Assembly: GCA_007026445.1 (NCBI GenBank)
Contig: VDMD01000023.1
Location: 310,001 to 374,000, forward strand
DNA: 64,000 nucleotides
Direction: 5' to 3'
DNA from: Schizophyllum amplum
Lineage: Eukaryota > Basidiomycota > Agaricomycetes > Agaricales > Schizophyllaceae
In this document: in pieces, positions 10,462-20,052 of the stretch
How positions within the stretch are numbered: position 1 is the first letter of the stretch
Layout of the letters: each line of letters starts with the position of its first letter
Program-made: the position numbers and the translations under genes
The notes under the pieces: generated by a model
Databases searched by the model: none
The model's input: the letters and a program-made list of their open reading frames with translations, nothing else
What the model was told of the DNA's origin: nothing

Positions 10462-11757
10462 GCTGGATTCACGTTGGCGCGCGAGGAAAGCGCGCCAGTG
10501 GAGATATGTGTGCGCGCGAAGTCGAGAAGCGACTGAGAGGTATTGCCCGGAGAAGGAGGGTCGGGCGCCTGAGGCGGCGGCGAGGTCGAGGAAGTGGACA
10601 AGATGTGGATCAGACGTAGACAGCCTAATTACTGCCGCGTCAACAATGCCAAAGTTGCCTTCATGCCTCACAAGGGCAACCCTCTTTTCGGACAATCACA
10701 ATGCAACTTTCGACGAACACGGGTTCCTTCATTGCACGCTATATACATGGTACAGCTACTTGATGCACACAAACTAGCGTTTAGAACATATATACACAGC
10801 GACAGGAACCTTGGGAATAGTCAGTGGGCTGTAAGATGCAAGGACCAGGCGAAATGGAAGATCATTTGGTTGAAGACATTGTATTTGTGAAAGAGTATCG
10901 TCATACGAATACGTCGCGACTGTGCATATAATCATATCGAAGGAAGGACATAGACCTACCGAGAGATGGTGAAGGGAGGGACTAAGGAAGTTGCGGAGGT
11001 GGAGCAGGGCAAGCTTGAGGTTATCGCCAAGATTGGATAGCAGACAGAGAAGCAGAACGAGTCGCGGAAGGCAGAGACAGATCGACAAAAGTCTGGAGGA
11101 GCAAGTCAGCATGACGTTCATAGGATGTAGCAACGGATGGGATCAGTATTAGCATGGAAAATCATCAAATGCGCCGCTCTTTGAGACGATGCATAAGTGC
11201 TTGACTTCTATTTGGTTCATCACAATGAAGACATAGAGTTGTACTCACCAGCAGCAGATGGCGATCGTGCAGACAAACGACGAGAGGAAGCAAGCAAGCC
11301 CTATATACCAGGCACCTGAAAGAATGCCAATGAGTACGGATGCAGGCATAACTGCAACGACGATGAAGGCTCGGAAATTTGGGTATAAGTGTAACGTTCA
11401 TTAACCCGAAGGCTTCGAAGTAGCGATTCTTTTTTCTCTCGTCATCGCCAGCAGGAAGAAGGGACACTCACCAGAGATCCGAGCTGCATCGCCCAGTCGC
11501 GAAGCATAGTCGTGGTCGAGAACAGAACAAGGGACAAGGATAAAGAACGCGAAATTTTCGAAAGTAGACCGCGTCACTTGAGGGCAGGCTGATGTTAACC
11601 ACGTGCCATCACGCTGCCATGCACCGTCGCTGGTGATGGCCAAATAAGGTTGGACCTTTCTCCACCGCTCTTTCACACAGACCACGCCCTGATTTTCTGC
11701 ATCGTCTTTCCTGTCTCTCTCTCTTCGCTCACGACACCGAGAACTCTTACGATAGCC
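10462..11757. other. Intergenic with possible unannotated minus-strand transcript
   Basis: About 1.3 kb between the CAS1 and STS1 starts, which diverge. It holds the promoters of both genes. On the minus strand, splice-like signals surround hydrophobic open stretches between about 11520 and 10970 (see the 34-aa ORF at 11245-11349), but no complete gene model could be closed. Confidence 0.4.
11245..11349 (-). CDS. Candidate 34-aa hydrophobic ORF or fragment of a broken membrane-protein gene
   Basis: From an ATG at 11347-11349 the frame gives one very hydrophobic helix (PASVLIGILSGAWYIGLACF, then LSSFVCTIAICCW) and stops at 11245. The stop overlaps a strong GTGAGT donor. The hydrophobic frame also continues upstream of the ATG (RAFIVVAV). 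An exon-like start codon with a clean GTGAGT donor lies at about 11507-11472 (MLRDWAMQLGSL), but it joins out of phase with the hydrophobic exon by the obvious acceptor. It could be a small membrane protein gene with a sequence error, a decayed gene, or a noncoding RNA. Confidence 0.25.
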   Translation of the reverse strand: MPASVLIGILSGAWYIGLACFLSSFVCTIAICCW

Positions 11758-12920
11758 ATGGCCAACGTCTTGCCACCCACCCCCGATTTCCACCCGCGCA
11801 CCGTTGCGCACGCGCCCTCCCCTTTTGGCTTTGGCTTCGGCCTAGGGTCGGGCGCGATGCAGCCGTCGCATACCTTCGGAATGCAGGCCACGCATGCCTT
11901 TGCCTCGCAAGCATCTCTAGCGCCACTCATGAACAGCGCTTCGCGTGTGCAGAAGCGGCGCCACGAAGGCGACGATGAGCAGCAGCCGCGGCGCCCGCTA
12001 TCACGCGATGCGTCGATGGACCGTTCGCCACCACCCGAGCGCCCCCGCAAAGCCCTCGTCAAGCGGGCCCGCATGACCCAAGCCGACCTCCCAGGCCGCT
12101 TACAGAGCAAGGAGAACAAGTCACCCGGAGCAGAGGAGGAGGAGCATGACGTGGACGTGGGGGTCCTGTTGGGTAAGTGACCGCCGATCTTCTCAAGTTC
12201 GTCGTTGCTCATGCATTTCCAGCCAACCTCCCTCCGCAGTCGCTTCTGCCGATGCTCACTGCGCTCGTTACGCAGCAGCCTCAACTCAAGCGCACGATCC
12301 TGAACTTGATCCCCCGGCCGACGCTCGAGAGCGCACTTCAGACCCTCGCTACGGCAGCCAAGAAGCTCTCCGACTCATACCCTTACTCTGGCCCCCAGGC
12401 GCCGGCGCCCACCTTCGGCTTCGGCGCCTCCGCCCCCTCACCCTTCGCCCAACCGCAACAACACCAGCCCATGCGGGAGTCGTACATCACAGATCGCCTC
12501 CGGCCGCACGTAGATGAGTTCGTGTCCGCGTGCACATCGTATCTTCCCTACTTCTCGTACACTACCACACCGGCGCCGGGAAAACCGAAGGAGAAGCCGC
12601 ACGCCATGGAGACGTACCTTTTCCTCGAGGCGCTGACGCAGCACGTGTATGCACAGCAGCCACTGTCGCAGGCATCGCTTGCCCAGGCCTTCCTGCCGCG
12701 GCTCATGGAAGAATGGGCGGCCTGGGTGGAGGGTGTGGACGAGGTGGTGAATCGGCAAGGTGGCATGTATGGGAGCGATGTGGTGCGTTCCTGGGAGCGT
12801 GGACTGGACTATTTCGCTGGTCGGGATGGAGAGTGGTCGCAGGGGATGCGTGGTGTGCGGAATCGGTGGGTGGTCAAAGTGGGCTGGCTCGTTGGGCGCT
12901 CGCAACCCATGGAGCTGTAG
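11758..12920 (+). CDS. STS1: Sts1/Cut8, tethering factor for nuclear proteasome
   Basis: A 370-aa product in two exons (11758-12172 and 12223-12920; the sum is a multiple of three). The N-terminal 140 residues are disordered, with a Lys/Arg-rich part (VQKRRHEGDD, RKALVKRARM) that suits a nuclear signal. The rest is the conserved Cut8 helical bundle: LPPQSLLPMLTALVTQQPQL, NLIPRPTLESALQTL, LRPHVDEFVSACTSYLPYF, FLEALTQHVYAQQ and WAAWVEGVDEVVN. Cut8/Sts1 anchors 26S proteasomes at the nuclear envelope and is itself short-lived in yeasts; the Lys-rich N terminus is the part that controls its turnover in fission yeast. The start is the first ATG, in GATAGCCATGG context. A single 50-nt intron follows residue 138. 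Confidence 0.88.
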
Positions 12921-13320
12921 ACATTGCACTCTGGACCGCCTGCTTTGTTATGACTGGTTACGCCTCACGATATCTGTCAACCTGCTCACTGTCATGTCTG
13001 TCACTCACATCGTACATCATCTTGTGTAAGTATCCAATCGTTCATGTTAGGACATGTGTAGGCCTATGCTCGATATACATGCTCGCAGTTGCTACGACAG
13101 GGACCAGATTTGACTTGACTCTGAACCTGCTCTGAGTCTGAACGAGTAAATCGATGGCGCCGGCACCTCGGACCGGAAGCACGACAATGAATCACAAAGC
13201 GGACGACCGCCACGTGCGCCGAAAATTCTGAATTTGTTCAACTTCTCGCCGTCGCGCTCCGTGACGCGCCCGAAGAAATTGCAGAGATCTTGGAGGCGGG
13301 ACGACCCCTCGCGCCCATGT
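12921..13320. other. Intergenic: STS1 3' region and promoter of the 13321 gene
   Basis: About 400 bases after the STS1 stop. No gene or clear repeat is seen. The last 150 bases are GC-rich and form the presumed promoter and leader of the next gene. Confidence 0.5.
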
Positions 13321-14895
13321 ATGCTCGCAGGGTGCTCCCGCGCTGTATCCTCCGCCAATAGCCGACTTGACCCGCTGCAGTCCGTCTTTCGTGCCGCCGC
13401 GGGCCGCGCCTGGCACAGGACTGCCGTCGCCGCGCATGACCATGCCAAACCGGAGTGAGTACTCTGCCTTGCTGCAGAGGCATAGCCTTACATATACAGT
13501 AGTCCGACGCAGCCGATCCGACTGCGTGGTCGTATGTCGCGCAAATTACCGGAGTACATCCTCGCTCGACGGAAAGGCCAGCCCTATGACGTGTCCCCTC
13601 CCGCACCGCAAGGAGAGCGCGTCACGGAATCGAACATTATCACTACTCCCACTACCAATAAACCCGATACCCAAACGCGTCGACGCCGAAGTACCGATCG
13701 CACCCTCCCCTCTGCCCCCGGACCTACACTCCCGCCCCTCCCATCTCCCACCAGCCGCAAGACGTTCCTCGAAAACATATACACATTATGTGCTCGCGGA
13801 ACGCCCCTCCCCACTCTTCTCGACTATCATGCTGCGTCCCCCTTCCAGTCGCGCGCGTCGCTGCACGCCCTGCTGCAAAAGGCCGTTCGCGAGCGTGCCT
13901 TCGGGTCTGTCGCATGGATCGCGCGCGCTATGCGCTCTGCAGGCATGCACGTTGATCCGCGACTCGCAGTACGCGCTCTCGTCAAGTCCGGGTACTGGGA
14001 GCGCGCGTGGACCCTCGCGCAGACGCACGCGGGCCGTCCCCCGACCTCCGACGCGCTCGCACGTGCAGAGGTGCCGTTGGAGATTTGGCGCGAGTTCACG
14101 CGCGCGCTGCACGTCGCCTCCCTGCGCCTTCGTATCCGCCGAAGGCTGCGGGACCGCAAGATGGAGGGCTCACCTCCGCTCCCGGTCCGCCAATGGCTCG
14201 AACATGTGCCGGCGTACATCCCGGAGAACCTTGCGCAGCTCCATCCGGTGGACGCGTACGGCCTCATCCGTGCACTCATTCTGGCGGACCGCCGACGGTT
14301 TGGCGTGCAACTCGCGATGGCGTACTTCAAGAGTTTAGGCCCAGATCTGCCACCGTCGCGCGTGCGCCACTGCCTGGACATTGTTAACCTCATCGTCGCC
14401 TTTGCTTATCCGTTACGCGGGCTGCGGCAATTTCACCAGGCCAACACAGCCGCGCAGTTATTGGTCTCGCTGCACCCTTCCTTCCGCCCCACCCCGTCTA
14501 CGCTATTTCTGCTCTTACGACCTCTGAAGCACGCGAAGAGATGCGGCACGATTGCTGTGAGCGCTCTGCAGTTCTACACCCGACGATGGGGCGAGTGTGT
14601 CGTCAATGCGCGCGTTCGACGTCGGGCTATCAATCTCTGCATCAAGGAGAAGCGGTGGGACTTGGTGCGCGCGCTCTTGGCCCACCAGCGCGCGCGTGGT
14701 CTGTCTGACGAGGAGATCTTGGGACGTACGCTCGCGGAACACAGGCGAGGAAGACGACGCGGACCAGCGCCTGCGCGCAAGGCATTCGAGACGGGCGCAG
14801 GCCGGGAGCGGAGATTGTGGCGCCGGCTGCATGGCGTTGGCCGGGTGGTCGGCTTCCGCGGCAGGAAGTGGCTCGCTGCACGGCGCGGGAGGTGA
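13321..14895 (+). CDS. Mitochondrial alpha-helical (PPR-like) protein of unknown function
   Basis: A 509-aa product from two exons, 13321-13454 and 13500-14895. The long ORF alone would start at 13534, but a clean intron (GTGAGT ... TACAG) joins it in frame to an upstream exon. That exon encodes about 45 residues rich in Ala, Arg and Ser with almost no acidic residues (MLAGCSRAVSSANSRLDPLQ, then SVFRAAAGRAWHRTAV), a classic mitochondrial presequence. The body is Arg/Leu-rich with helical pairs (ALLQKAVRERAFGSVAWIAR; RALVKSGYWERAWTLAQTH; LCIKEKRWDLVRALLAHQRA) reminiscent of degenerate pentatricopeptide repeats, and a very basic C terminus. A role with mitochondrial RNA or ribosomes is an inference only. 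No family name can be given with confidence. Confidence 0.75.
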
Positions 14896-15234
14896 CTCGG
14901 CGAGCCGAGCAATGCCCAATATATTGAAAGACAAAGTGAGGGCGTTATTAGTGTCATCAATAAAACACTTTCCATTGCTGTAGCTGCTGGGGATCGGCGT
15001 CGCAAGTCGTTCAGTGTGCATGCATGGGGGGACACCGCCCGCGCGTGTCGCGATCCCACTTTGTTGATATATTGATCGTGCATCGATTCTGGCTGTCCTG
15101 CCAGAGAGCCCGATGGAACGATTGACGCACTGACAGCGTCTGCGCCTCCGGGGACTCGACAGACGTCCGTCGCGGGCACAGCGAGGAATATAAAGGCAAC
15201 GGCAATGTGAGCGATAAAGGACAACGACCACACC

Positions 15235-15975
15235 ATGGCACCACGCTCAGAGCGCATCGTCGGAATCTCTTGTGAGCAGCGTACATCCCTTGGCCAACGT
15301 GAGTTTGCAGCTGACACGCTTCTTTCAGGCGTCACCGTTGGCGCCGGCCCTCGCGGCGACACGGACATGCTGGCGCGCGTCGCTATTGTCGGCTTCGACG
15401 GCAACACGATCCTCGACGTTTATGTCGCGCCGACGAGCCCCGTCACCGACTACCGGGAGGCCAAGACCGGTATCAAGGCGGCGTACTTGCATTCTTGTAC
15501 GTGCCAGTGTGCCACCCGCCGCCTTTTGTGGCGTTGCTGACCCGCGTTCAGCTCGAGCGCAGAATATCCGCACGGTATACACTACGGTGTGCAACATCCT
15601 GCGCAACAAGGTCGTCGTCGGCTACTCGCTCTGGCTCGATTTTGCGGTCCTCGGTATCCAGCACCCGGCCAAGGACACGCGCGACAATGCCCTCTACCTC
15701 GTATGTGCATCGATAGCAGTACTGATAGACGCTCACTGATCTCGCCCCAGCCTTACCGCACTGCGCTCCGCACTCAACACATGGCCGGCCTCAAGACTCT
15801 GGCCTGGCGCTTCCTCGGTCGCAATATCTCTGAATGTTACATGGACCCCATCGAGCACGCACGCGTCGCCGTCGACCTCTATCGCACCTACATGACTGAC
15901 TGGGAAGGCTCCATTGCTTCGCGCAAGTGGCCCTGCGACCTTCCGCCCGGCCACTTCTCGTCATACTACAAATAG
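15235..15975 (+). CDS. ISG20/Rex4-like 3'-5' exonuclease fold with lost catalytic residues
   Basis: A 192-aa product from four exons (15235-15271, 15329-15496, 15552-15700, 15751-15975; the sum is a multiple of three). The fold matches the DEDDh exonuclease family of ISG20/Rex4, which trims RNA ends: GAGPRGDTDMLARVAIVGFD, SPVTDYREAKTGI, VVVGYSLWLDFAVLGI, GLKTLAWRFLGR, EHARVAVDLYR. The usual Exo I motif I-D-C-E-M-V-G reads I-S-C-V-T-V-G with the best donor (GTGAGC). The Exo II Asp is kept (WLDF). The Exo III region, normally H-D-S-V-E-D-A-R, reads M-D-P-I-E-H-A-R. So three of four acidic residues and the His appear replaced. It is probably inactive as a nuclease and may act as a binding protein. 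An alternative donor would keep the Glu but still lose the first Asp. Confidence 0.82.
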
Positions 15976-16455
15976 GCGCCTCCGCTCCGTGACCCTTAGA
16001 TCTACTCTACTCCGATCACCTAATTCTCCTGCATCCCTCCCGCGATGCTTCTCTCGCTCTCACGTAGCTTATCTGCCCGCCCCTGGTTTGGGCCTAGTCA
16101 TTGTCGGTCGCCCTGTCGCTGTCGTTGTCATTGTATTGTATCGACGCTGTCGCTGTCGCTGTCACTCCCATACGCTCTTATGTTGTACTGTACTTGGCCA
16201 CCACGCCACGCCTAATGTGCTCCTGTTATCTTCCCGGTAGCATACGATGACTTGATAATTCTATATAGACTAGATATATGGGCACTGCAGCTCTATTATC
16301 GCCTTGAACGACCGTAATACACGAATAACGATCAATTTATTGCAGCGCACGCGCTAAAAGTCCCCGTCTCCACCGTCAAACGGCCGGCCGTGTAGCAATA
16401 TGACATTCAGTACCACCGTCATGTCCGGGCGCATGCACCTTGCTGATGGAGCAGT
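15976..16455. other. Convergent intergenic region (ISG20-like / mitochondrial carrier)
   Basis: 3' regions of two convergent genes. It holds the GTCGCT repeat and no gene I can support. Confidence 0.5.
16113..16165 (+). repeat. GTCGCT-type hexamer repeat in the 3' region of the ISG20-like gene
   Basis: Irregular copies of GTCGCT and GTCGTT lie about 140-190 bases after the stop codon. This is a simple repeat with no further signal seen. Confidence 0.5.
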
Positions 16456-17998
16456 CTAATGCCGCGTCTGCATACCGCAATGTCATTGAGTTGAACGCGC
16501 CGCGGGAGTCTCGTGCCATCACGCACCTTCTCTGCGTCAAGCGCGCGCAATATCGACTCGTATACCAGCAAGGCGCACGCGTTAACAGGGAAGGCCCGCA
16601 AGATACAAGGAGCTAGCCCTCGGTAGAAGCCCCGCGGCCCGTCCTTGCGATATATCTCCCGAGCGACAGAGAGGAAGGACGGCCGTTTCAGTGCTGTAGC
16701 GCCGACACCAGGATACGGCTCGGGATACGGGTGCGCCATCATGCGACTGGCAGAGAAGTTAGAATGCGCGGGCTTCCACAGGCACGGAACATGCACGCAC
16801 TTCTTCACTGTGTCTGCGGGTATTCCCAACGTCCAGAATACCAGGGACGCGAACCCGCCAGACAGGAAGTTCGCTGTTGGCGTGCTGATTTGCTGAGACA
16901 GACATAAGCACTGGTCCTGCCGTGGCGTGACAAGTGAGCCGAAAATGCCCACCTCAAACCGGGAAAACCCGCGCATAAACGCCTCCACGGACAAGAACAT
17001 CCAGAAGAAGTTTGTACGCATCATGACTGTCCCCGTGAAGCCCGACCATAGCCCGGACACCCCTTGGACGCGTACGATCTGTCGTATGCAGTCTATGGGA
17101 CTTTTGAATTGCCTGTCCGCGGCATGCCGCTGCTGTTGCAGCTGCAGCTTAACTTCGCTCCATCGCATCAGGCAAGCCGATATGATGAACTGACTGTAAG
17201 TACATACCTTTGATCTGTTCCACGGGCGTGGCGACGATCGTGCTGAGCCAACCGCTATGTCACTATGACTCTCTTCTCTTGGAGGGCATGACACATACCT
17301 CGTAGTCCCTGCAAAGCCGTTAGCACCCCTCTTCGCCACCGTAGGCCAATTTTGCACATACCTGCCAACAAGCCCGCAAACCCATGTCCGAGAAGAGTCA
17401 AGCGCGGGGTGCCCGAGCCTGGGGTGGACTCAACGAAGCCAGCGTCGCGCAGATGAAGGCGGTAAACATGCAGACTTCCCATCAACAGAGAATCGATGAT
17501 AGACCAGCCGAGGGCGGGAGGAGTGGCGCCCTTGTACAGCGCAAGCGGGCCCTCGTTTCGAACGGTCTTCACAAACGCTTCCCATGCGCTGTGATACTGC
17601 TGGACCTGCACCCGCGTCTTGATCGTGTCGAATCTAGAGGTAACGCGCAACTGTTGTTACCGCAAGCTCATGTTCTGCAAAGTTCGGTGAGATAGCGAAG
17701 CGGAAAGACGAGGAGAGACACACCATTGCGTGGTATGAGCGCACCCATGCCCAACAGCCACCTGAAAAGCTGTCAGACGCATGCAGGCCAGGCGCGTCGC
17801 GTCTACATGGATGTCTTTTGTCACGCACTTTGGTTAAACCTTGGTGTCACGGGATCGCATCGAGTACTTATTAGCGGGACTACCGACTGATGTCTTGGCT
17901 GAAAGGCGTTCGAACTCACCACTCCCTACACCAGCAACTCCGCCCACAAGCCTGCTGCGCTCTACTGGCTGTGCGGTTGTGTTCGGCTCAGTACTCAT
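16456..17998 (-). CDS. Mitochondrial carrier family (SLC25) protein built with very short exons
   Basis: This is a six-helix, three-repeat carrier of about 310 aa that moves metabolites across the inner mitochondrial membrane; the substrate is not readable. Repeat signatures are GHGFDTIKTRV (first, with Gly replacing the normal Pro), TPVEQIKVKLQ (second) and IPADTVKNRM (third). The model needs exons of 79 nt (17920-17998), 11 nt (17829-17839), 17 nt (17745-17761), 272 nt (17362-17633) and 10 nt (17299-17308), each with GT-AG borders. Together they give an unbroken GVGSGLTKVAVGHGFDTIK and FAGLLAGTTSGWLSTIVATP. The C terminus also needs a last intron, giving AEKTRH and a stop at 16456; the unspliced frame would run to 16419. 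The arrangement resembles the carnitine/amino-acid branch of fungal carriers. Confidence 0.87.
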
Positions 17999-18539
17999 GA
18001 CGGACACTGGTTGGACACCGTACAAAGGAACGTGGCGATCAACCAACTAACAAGCTTCGGCCAATGCCGAAGCTCTCACGTGTGCGGTCCGGCACCCGCC
18101 GTTCAACCACCCCTATCGCTGTGGGTCTCGACCGCGACGATGCAACAGCCCAGGTCAAACCTCAAGACAATTTTGCGGCCGATTTTTTCACTGGCGTGGG
18201 CGATGGGCAAGATCTCTACCTCACCTCACCTCTATCCCATAGAGGGTATCCGTATATTGCCCAATAAACGCGGGGGCGCGCCGGAATCTAGACCGCAATC
18301 AGACGTGGCGATGTGGGTCTAACTGTATCGACGCCCGGGCGAGAGTCGACTAGGTCGTGGTCGCGTCTTAAGATCTCATCCTAGAGAGGAGGCGAGGGTG
18401 GGGCGGGGCAGTATATAATCCAGGAAGCAGGGCCTGCTTCTACATCACAGAGCTTCGCACTCACTCGCATTCATACACCCTCGCGCACTTCTCGAGCTTC
18501 TATTCCCTGCTCAATAGCCACATCCACTTGACATCCGCA
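17999..18539. other. Divergent promoter region (mitochondrial carrier / 63-aa gene)
   Basis: 540 bases between two divergent start codons. A GC-box-like GGGGCGGGGC lies near 18399-18408, just before a TATA box at 18412-18418. The leader after it is C/T-rich, as in well-expressed fungal genes. Confidence 0.5.
18412..18418 (+). promoter_or_regulatory. TATA box of the 63-aa protein gene
   Basis: TATATAA lies about 122 bases upstream of the ATG at 18540 and directly follows a GC-box-like element. A CT-rich leader follows. Confidence 0.55.
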
Positions 18540-18837
18540 ATGATGTTCGGCCACAACCTCACGTCCACCTGGGCTAACGCTTTCGCTGGCCGGTCGCGGG
18601 TGAGTGACACGATGGCGCGGTCAAGAGTACAGTCGCTGAGGAACGCCACAGTCATTTGGTATCTGGGTCACTCTTGAAGCACTCTGCGGTGCTGGCGTCT
18701 TTGCCATGTATGGCCGACCCATGTGTGTATATATGTCCTGCATGGTCTGCGTTCTTGCTGACAGCTACCTCGTCAGGTTGCAATCTGCTCGGGCACGGGC
18801 CACTGAGCGCCTTACAGCAACAAATCGGAGTCTGTAA
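18540..18837 (+). CDS. Small single-helix membrane protein (63 aa), unknown
   Basis: Three exons (18540-18599, 18652-18722, 18777-18837) total 192 nt and give a 63-aa protein. The N terminus is MMFGHNLTSTWANAFAGRSR. One hydrophobic helix follows (FGIWVTLEALCGAGVFAMYG, about residues 22-41), then a basic tail (ARARATERLTATNRSL). The topology resembles small mitochondrial inner-membrane or respiratory-complex accessory subunits, but I do not recognise the family. Support comes from the tight GT-AG introns, the tandem ATGATG start, and the strong TATA/GC-box promoter. The middle donor lies in GTGTGTAT, so a shift of two bases is possible; only the first GT gives this compact reading. It is convergent with Con-6 B. 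Confidence 0.6.
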
Positions 18838-19007
18838 CAAATCCCGTCTTGCCCCGTTCCACCACTTCTCTGGCCCCGGATTTATCTCCCACTGCATCAT
18901 ACCATGCAATATTGAAACGTTGAAAAGGAAAACAGCGTACTTGAGCTTGCGTACTCGAATACAATTACAATTGGTGTCGTTGTCCAAGGTACATAGTAAA
19001 CTTATGT

Positions 19008-19452
19008 CTACGCGTCAAATTCGACATTGTTCTCCTCCAGGATGTCACGGGCGTTCTGCTTCGCCTCGTCGCCAACGTTGGGGTCTATTGGCAATCAACA
19101 TAGAGCGGGAAGAGTGATGACTGTGCACATACTGTGCAGAGTGGCCTTGTAGCCGCCCATACGCTGATTGTGATGTTCTTCACCGGAAGTCGCTAGATAA
19201 TGTTAACAAGCGCAGAAGGGCCCAGCCAAGCTCACTCACCAGAGGAAGACTTGGAAGGAGCTTTGGCGTCGGCGTCGACACCCATCTCGTCGAGACGCTC
19301 AGCCGCACTCTGCTTCACGTCGTCGCCGATCTTCGGGTTGTGAAGAGTCGCCTTGAGACCGCCAGCGACGCGGTTGGAGTTCTTGCCCTCTGCAAATGGA
19401 ATAAGCGGGCGGAGACGCAAGACGTGTCGCGCGACCAACCAGAAGCAGACAT
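19008..19452 (-). CDS. Con-6 domain protein B
   Basis: A spliced protein of about 98 aa with two Con-6 repeats: NSNRVAGGLKATLHNPKIGD then DDVKQSAAERLDEMG, and RMGGYKATLHNPNVGDEAKQ then NARDILEENN. They are joined by a Ser/Lys-rich linker. The 13-nt first exon (ATGTCTGCTTCTG) joins to MSASEGKNSNRV through a GTTGGT...TTTGCAG intron. The last intron splits the Asn codon of the second repeat in phase 1, exactly as in Con-6 protein A at 2600-3209, so the two genes share ancestry. Upstream on this strand is a TATATAAG box near 19535-19542, and AGGGG (a stress-response-element core, plus-strand 19561-19565) lies just beyond. The function, probably in stress or sporulation, is inferred from the family. 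Confidence 0.85.
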
Positions 19453-20052
19453 TGCTGGACTTGATTGTGGTGGGTGAAGTGGTTGAAGTCGCTGAGATGG
19501 TAGGAAGCTGGGCTGATAGTTTCCATTCCTCATCCCACCGCCTTATATACCTGTCGCCCAAGGGGTCAATGTCAACGATTCTTGTGAATCTATGATTTCA
19601 TGAGCGACGATGACGCGGAAATGTGCGAACTGAAACGAGCTTGTTTGCTTCGGAGACAAAGTTGGCTTTTGGTTGGCTTCTCCCGAAGACTCCTGATACC
19701 ACCTGCGAGACGATGGGAGGCAGGTCGCCGATCCGCGGCTTCGCCGCGTGCTTGTCTGAACCTTGCGCCATGAAGCACACGTCAGCCCTGGCGTTTACAC
19801 GGTTCGGAATTGCTGGGTCGCGGAGTGCTCAGATTTTACATGCCACTTTCAAAGTCAGGGTAGGTCTCGCGTGGATTATGTCGAATGTACAGTAGGTTTT
19901 AGTACTTTAACGACTGTGAGCAATTCTAGTCTATCGAAGGATATTACAGTCACTCACCACTGGAACAAGCATTTGCATGCAGTCGCTTTCGCGGAGGATA
20001 GTGCAGAATGGCCGAAGGAGCCTCTTTGCAGGTTTCGCAACCATACGCGACT
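19453..20052. other. Con-6 B promoter and F-box gene 3' region
   Basis: About 600 bases. The proximal part is the Con-6 B promoter; a TGACGCGG half-CRE lies near 19610. The rest, up to the 3' end of the F-box gene, holds no supported gene. Short ORFs here have no splice or family support. Confidence 0.5.
19535..19542 (-). promoter_or_regulatory. TATA box of Con-6 gene B
   Basis: TATATAAG on the minus strand lies about 85-90 bases upstream of the start codon. An AGGGG stress-element core lies about 20 bases further upstream. Confidence 0.5.

Noticed and set aside
13367..14338. 323-codon plus-strand ORF overlapping the mitochondrial protein gene
   Set aside because: Arg/Ser-rich shadow of the 13534 frame in high-GC DNA; no family sequence and no splice support.
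14574..15407. 277-codon minus-strand ORF antisense to two genes
   Set aside because: No conserved motif, and composition typical of antisense frames in GC-rich coding DNA.
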